Positions 63,001-64,000 of a stretch of DNA of 64,000 nt are shown here, piece by piece. This DNA comes from Psylliodes chrysocephalus (Eukaryota > Arthropoda > Insecta > Coleoptera > Chrysomelidae): positions 52,202,273 to 52,266,272 of the forward strand of contig OV651817.1 of NCBI GenBank assembly GCA_927349885.1. The letters run 5' to 3'. Positions within the stretch are counted from its first letter, which is position 1. Every line of letters begins with the position of its first letter. The notes under the pieces were generated by a model that did not search any database, was not told the origin of the DNA, and saw nothing but the letters and a program-made list of their open reading frames with translations. A program made the position numbers and the translations under genes.

Positions 63001-63315
63001 ACATGTTTACCTAAAAAAAACATTTTTAGGGTGCTTCAAGTATGCTACCTGTGATGGCCTTGGCTCCCCAAGAAAATGAACGAATTCTTGATATGTCTGC
63101 TGCTCCTGGTGGAAAAGCTTCACACATAGCTGCAATCATGAAAAATACAGGTGTTCTTTTTGCTAATGACATAAACAAAGACAGAATCAAGGCAGTTGTT
63201 GGCAATTTCCATAGAATGGGCATTGTTAATTCTGTCATTACATGCATGGATGGCAGGAAATATCCACAAAACATGAAAGGATTTGATAGAGTTCTTTTGG
63301 ATGCTCCTTGTACAG
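53605..63315 (+). CDS. NOP2: NOP2/NSUN1 rRNA (cytosine-5) methyltransferase, 5' part (exons 1-4, partial)
   Basis: NOP2 is the nucleolar SAM-dependent enzyme that makes m5C in large-subunit rRNA and is needed for 60S assembly. Four exons join in frame (103, 281, 837 and 286 bp), with GT donors and AG acceptors at each junction, giving 502 codons so far. The protein starts MGRKAKF, has a Lys/Arg-rich nucleolar-type N-terminus, a long Asp/Glu-rich stretch (about residues 120-240), the NOP2/Sun N-terminal RNA-binding region (about 270-400), then the Rossmann methyltransferase core. Visible motifs are DMSAAPGGKASHIA (motif I, SAM binding), NDINKDR, and DAPCTG (motif IV with the conserved Pro-Cys). 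The motif VI catalytic Cys must lie beyond the right edge, since I see no further exon before 64000. The start is the first ATG of exon 1, and the N-terminal GRK-rich sequence is typical of the family. Family assignment is firm; the exact 5' UTR and TSS are not visible. Confidence 0.93.
54262..54350 (+). repeat. tRNA-like sequence in NOP2 intron 2
   Basis: TGGCGTAGGTGTC (A-box-like, 54267-54279) and GGCTTCGAATCC (B box, 54329-54340), 50 bp apart, immediately upstream of the LINE. It could be a SINE head or a tRNA-derived LINE leader. Confidence 0.5.
54418..54905 (+). pseudogene. LINE AP-endonuclease domain (broken)
   Basis: Reading through one in-frame TGA at 54846-54848, the frame carries GISSLYRSP, EMFIGDINIDLLDEK, a SKTCLDHIFLRN block and LTDHDPVMI. 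These are the ordered motifs of the exonuclease-endonuclease-phosphatase domain that nicks target DNA for LINE retrotransposition. The catalytic GD..N and DHDP residues are present. The N-terminal part upstream of SSLYR is poorly preserved and merges with the tRNA-like region. Confidence 0.8.
54906..55641 (+). pseudogene. LINE ORF2 linker region (two frames)
   Basis: Lys/Asn-rich segment between endonuclease and RT: WITNGLINSIKNRDKLKKQL (the PWIT motif common at this point in CR1-like LINEs), then after a +1 frameshift at about 55255 KNNLKKTYQIISEA, YCNKYFTSIG and NNSTPGFDCVS, which matches the KSPGxDGI segment before RT. A further frameshift follows near 55600. Confidence 0.75.
55620..56962 (+). 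pseudogene. LINE reverse transcriptase domain with YADN active site
   Basis: Open from about 55620 to 56962. Motifs in order: PIYKTGNPNLIGNYKPISLI, FEKCLKERLI, QYGFTEGLNSSDAM, TFLDLAKAFDTVPHQKL (first catalytic Asp), GIPQGTVLGPILFNLYI, SYADNTVLVF, then KYLGIIIDKHLKWDSHI and the C-terminal thumb. The catalytic YADD is YADN (codon AAT), which removes one of two metal-binding Asp residues. The last stop comes about 15 codons early relative to the continuing HLFKKACKSFIYQN frame. The motif style is CR1/L2-like. Confidence 0.85.
57341..57455 (+). repeat. GTGGGGTTTTCCTCACCTGTAA repeat, copy 2
   Basis: Same block as 26978-27165, starting directly at the 3' tail of the intronic LINE. It sits in NOP2 intron 2. 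Confidence 0.75.
57470..57832 (-). pseudogene. hAT transposase N-terminus (ZBED/BED finger) fragment
   Basis: From an ATG at 57832 the minus strand reads MAESKKKFRQYSVD-stop-LKFG, then a BED-type zinc finger MCLLCNKV...HLRRCHP (C-x2-C, H-x4-H) and VSYNISLLIAKSRKPHTIGE. These are characteristic of the ZBED5/FAM200-like group of hAT transposases and their domesticated relatives. Two in-frame stops (TAA after VD, TGA before SHET) but no frameshift over 120 codons suggest moderate age. The catalytic RNase H region is absent. It lies antisense in NOP2 intron 2. Confidence 0.8.
58321..59705. mobile_element. Foldback element with about 390-bp arms carrying an ORF
   Basis: Arms 58321-58720 and 59345-59705 are inverted copies sharing GAAGCCTCTAAAAATTTGAG, TTAGTGGTGCCTGTTC, TTTCCATTTTCCATCT, AAATGATTTTGGTAGGAAAT and AACTTAAAGTTGCAAATG. 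The outermost bases differ by a small indel. The unpaired centre holds an intact 98-codon frame. Located in NOP2 intron 2. Confidence 0.82.
58799..59095 (+). CDS. 98-codon ORF captured inside a foldback element
   Basis: Starts MSDFVSKQSLKLFDKFDLPY and later has FEKFKVVNDVAGHGVALVEE, LTKDEEQFQYVLQVVKEHRR and YPNCNKK. The composition is that of a normal soluble protein, unlike the other small frames here. The VNDxA-xGV-L-EEYN and DEEQxQ-LLQVV-EHR pattern recalls, from memory, the C-terminal end of an uncharacterised multicopy arthropod protein family. The upstream 20 codons are A-rich and not protein-like, so this is probably a captured terminal exon. Whether it is expressed is unknown. Confidence 0.5.
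   Translation: MSDFVSKQSLKLFDKFDLPYDFLDADVLLWPDNESYQENLEFFEKFKVVNDVAGHGVALVEEYNRCLTKDEEQFQYVLQVVKEHRRKYPNCNKKLQQI
59706..62112. other. NOP2 intron 2, 3' part, unassigned
   Basis: AT-rich intronic sequence with a partial repeat at 60908-60980. No coding exon fits the NOP2 frame here. Confidence 0.6.
60908..60980 (+). repeat. GTAAGTCGCC repeat, copy 3 (partial)
   Basis: Shares ACCATCAATGATCTGTAAGTC then GCCATGGA with the two longer copies; the rest is missing. Confidence 0.5.
62113..62949 (+). CDS. NOP2: NOP2 exon 3: acidic tract and NOP2/Sun RNA-binding region
   Basis: A 279-codon exon between a TATACAG acceptor and a GTAAAA donor, phase 0 at both ends. It starts with a Glu/Asp/Ser-rich stretch; a (GAA)n run at about 62218-62243 encodes an unbroken Glu tract. 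A charged helix-like segment follows (KQSKKLRKQQEIEDKLAEEE), then the conserved pre-catalytic region with QRPLTIRTNSLKTRRRDLAQ and LDPIGKWSKVGLVVYSS, ending in GHYIIQ. The last motif joins GASSMLPV in exon 4 exactly as in other NOP2 proteins. The minus-strand Ser-rich reading frame over this exon is only its complement. Confidence 0.92.
63030..63315 (+). CDS. NOP2: NOP2 exon 4: SAM-binding methyltransferase core (partial)
   Basis: The exon begins after a TTTTTAG acceptor and ends in phase 1 at a GTACGT donor inside the codon following DAPCT-G. It encodes GASSMLPVMALAP, motif I DMSAAPGGKASHIA, the acidic ribose-binding loop NDINKDR, and motif IV LLDAPCTG. All are diagnostic of the RsmB/NOP2 m5C RNA methyltransferase fold. 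The next exon should continue as GTGVISKD and is not in the window. Confidence 0.93.
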
Positions 63316-64000
63316 GTACGTTTTGACATCTATGTTTGGCTTTAATTTTACCTTTTATCATATGTCCCGCCCTGCCTGAGACCATTTCTCCGGTAAAAAG
63401 GAAAATCTAGATTTTTGATGACTTTTCAGGAAACCTTCCAACTACAATGATAAATCTGCAACTGAGTAGATGCATCATTTTGCAAGGATTTGCTCTAAAA
63501 CCAAAGTAAAGGGTATAGTTTATTAATATCAATTTACTTTAAATCCTAAAGTAAAACGTGTACTGCTCAAAGAATTTTTTTATTACTACTCAAAGCATTT
63601 TCTTCATATTTTGCAAGTAAAAGGTTTTCCTTTGTTTTATTAATTTGGTCTATTTAGTATTCACACTGTGTTTTTTGTATTAGGGGTATTTTTTCGGTAC
63701 TGCTGTTACTGCCCCAAAAAGATAATTCCATTTTGAAAATTGACAAATTAGTGTCTTATAGGTTACCTTACTCAGATACTTAGTTACAATTCTTATTCCA
63801 TAAGTTTCTTTGAAGTTTCATTCATTATGTTGTGACCATTTTAAGATTTTATTAGTTTGAAAGAAACGTTTCATTGGTATAGGTTTTGAGGAGTTTAATA
63901 ATTATGGAAGATTAAAAACTTTTATTTGAAGAATAGAACACCATTCGTTAAGCAATGTTTGTTTCAAAGTTAATTTACATCACCTTCGCTATTCGCTTCT
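63316..64000. other. NOP2 intron 4 (incomplete)
   Basis: Begins at the GTACGT donor after DAPCTG. No exon starting with the expected GTGVISKD-type sequence is present before the window ends. Confidence 0.75.

Noticed and set aside
63026..63385. 119-codon minus-strand frame over NOP2 exon 4
   Set aside because: Shadow of the methyltransferase exon; it runs over the splice sites and has no motif.

Overview
This is a 64 kb window of AT-rich eukaryotic, most likely insect, nuclear DNA. The reasons are one spliced host gene with GT-AG introns, several arthropod-type transposase and non-LTR reverse transcriptase remains, many short inverted-repeat elements, and no operons or prokaryotic signals. 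The order cannot be fixed from the sequence alone.

Host genes. The clearest gene is NOP2/NSUN1, the nucleolar rRNA cytosine-5 methyltransferase, on the + strand. Exons 1-4 lie at 53605-53707, 53774-54054, 62113-62949 and 63030-63315, and the gene runs off the right edge. Its 8 kb second intron holds a tRNA-like sequence, a decayed LINE, a BED-finger hAT transposase fragment and a foldback element with an intact 98-codon reading frame. A second candidate is a CpG-rich promoter plus first coding exon on the minus strand near 31176-31284; I do not recognise the protein.

Repeats. About a tenth of the window is kilobase-scale simple repeat: (TG)n at 1862-3207, (CA7)n at 32795-34230, a 10-bp T-rich array at 37735-39866, (CACACG)n and (CA)n at 41480-42096, and a 10-bp A-rich array at 43382-44105. 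The first and fourth lie at the same internal position of two copies of one dispersed family. Its structure is a subterminal inverted repeat, then a microsatellite, then unique blocks, then an inverted repeat and a 3' hairpin. That resembles Helentron-associated (HINE/DINE-1-like) elements.

Left half (0-31 kb): HINE-like copies, a foldback (4161-5585), a decayed IS630/Tc1-type transposase (7718-8776), hammerhead-ribozyme-like motifs (9.1, 13.2 and 13.5 kb), a Jockey LINE split by another LINE (10.95-12.45 kb), a DD41D mariner-like pseudogene (14.2-14.9 kb), a four-level nest of inverted-repeat elements (16.65-20.47 kb), and several copies of a MITE with AATAGAGAG ends. Right half (31-53 kb): a promoter-like CpG patch, the microsatellite arrays, a Harbinger deletion derivative with a piece of its transposase, a second Harbinger-like element, and a 2.7 kb foldback that contains both another foldback and a solo LTR. 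Most of the window is therefore a layered transposon record around a sparse gene set.
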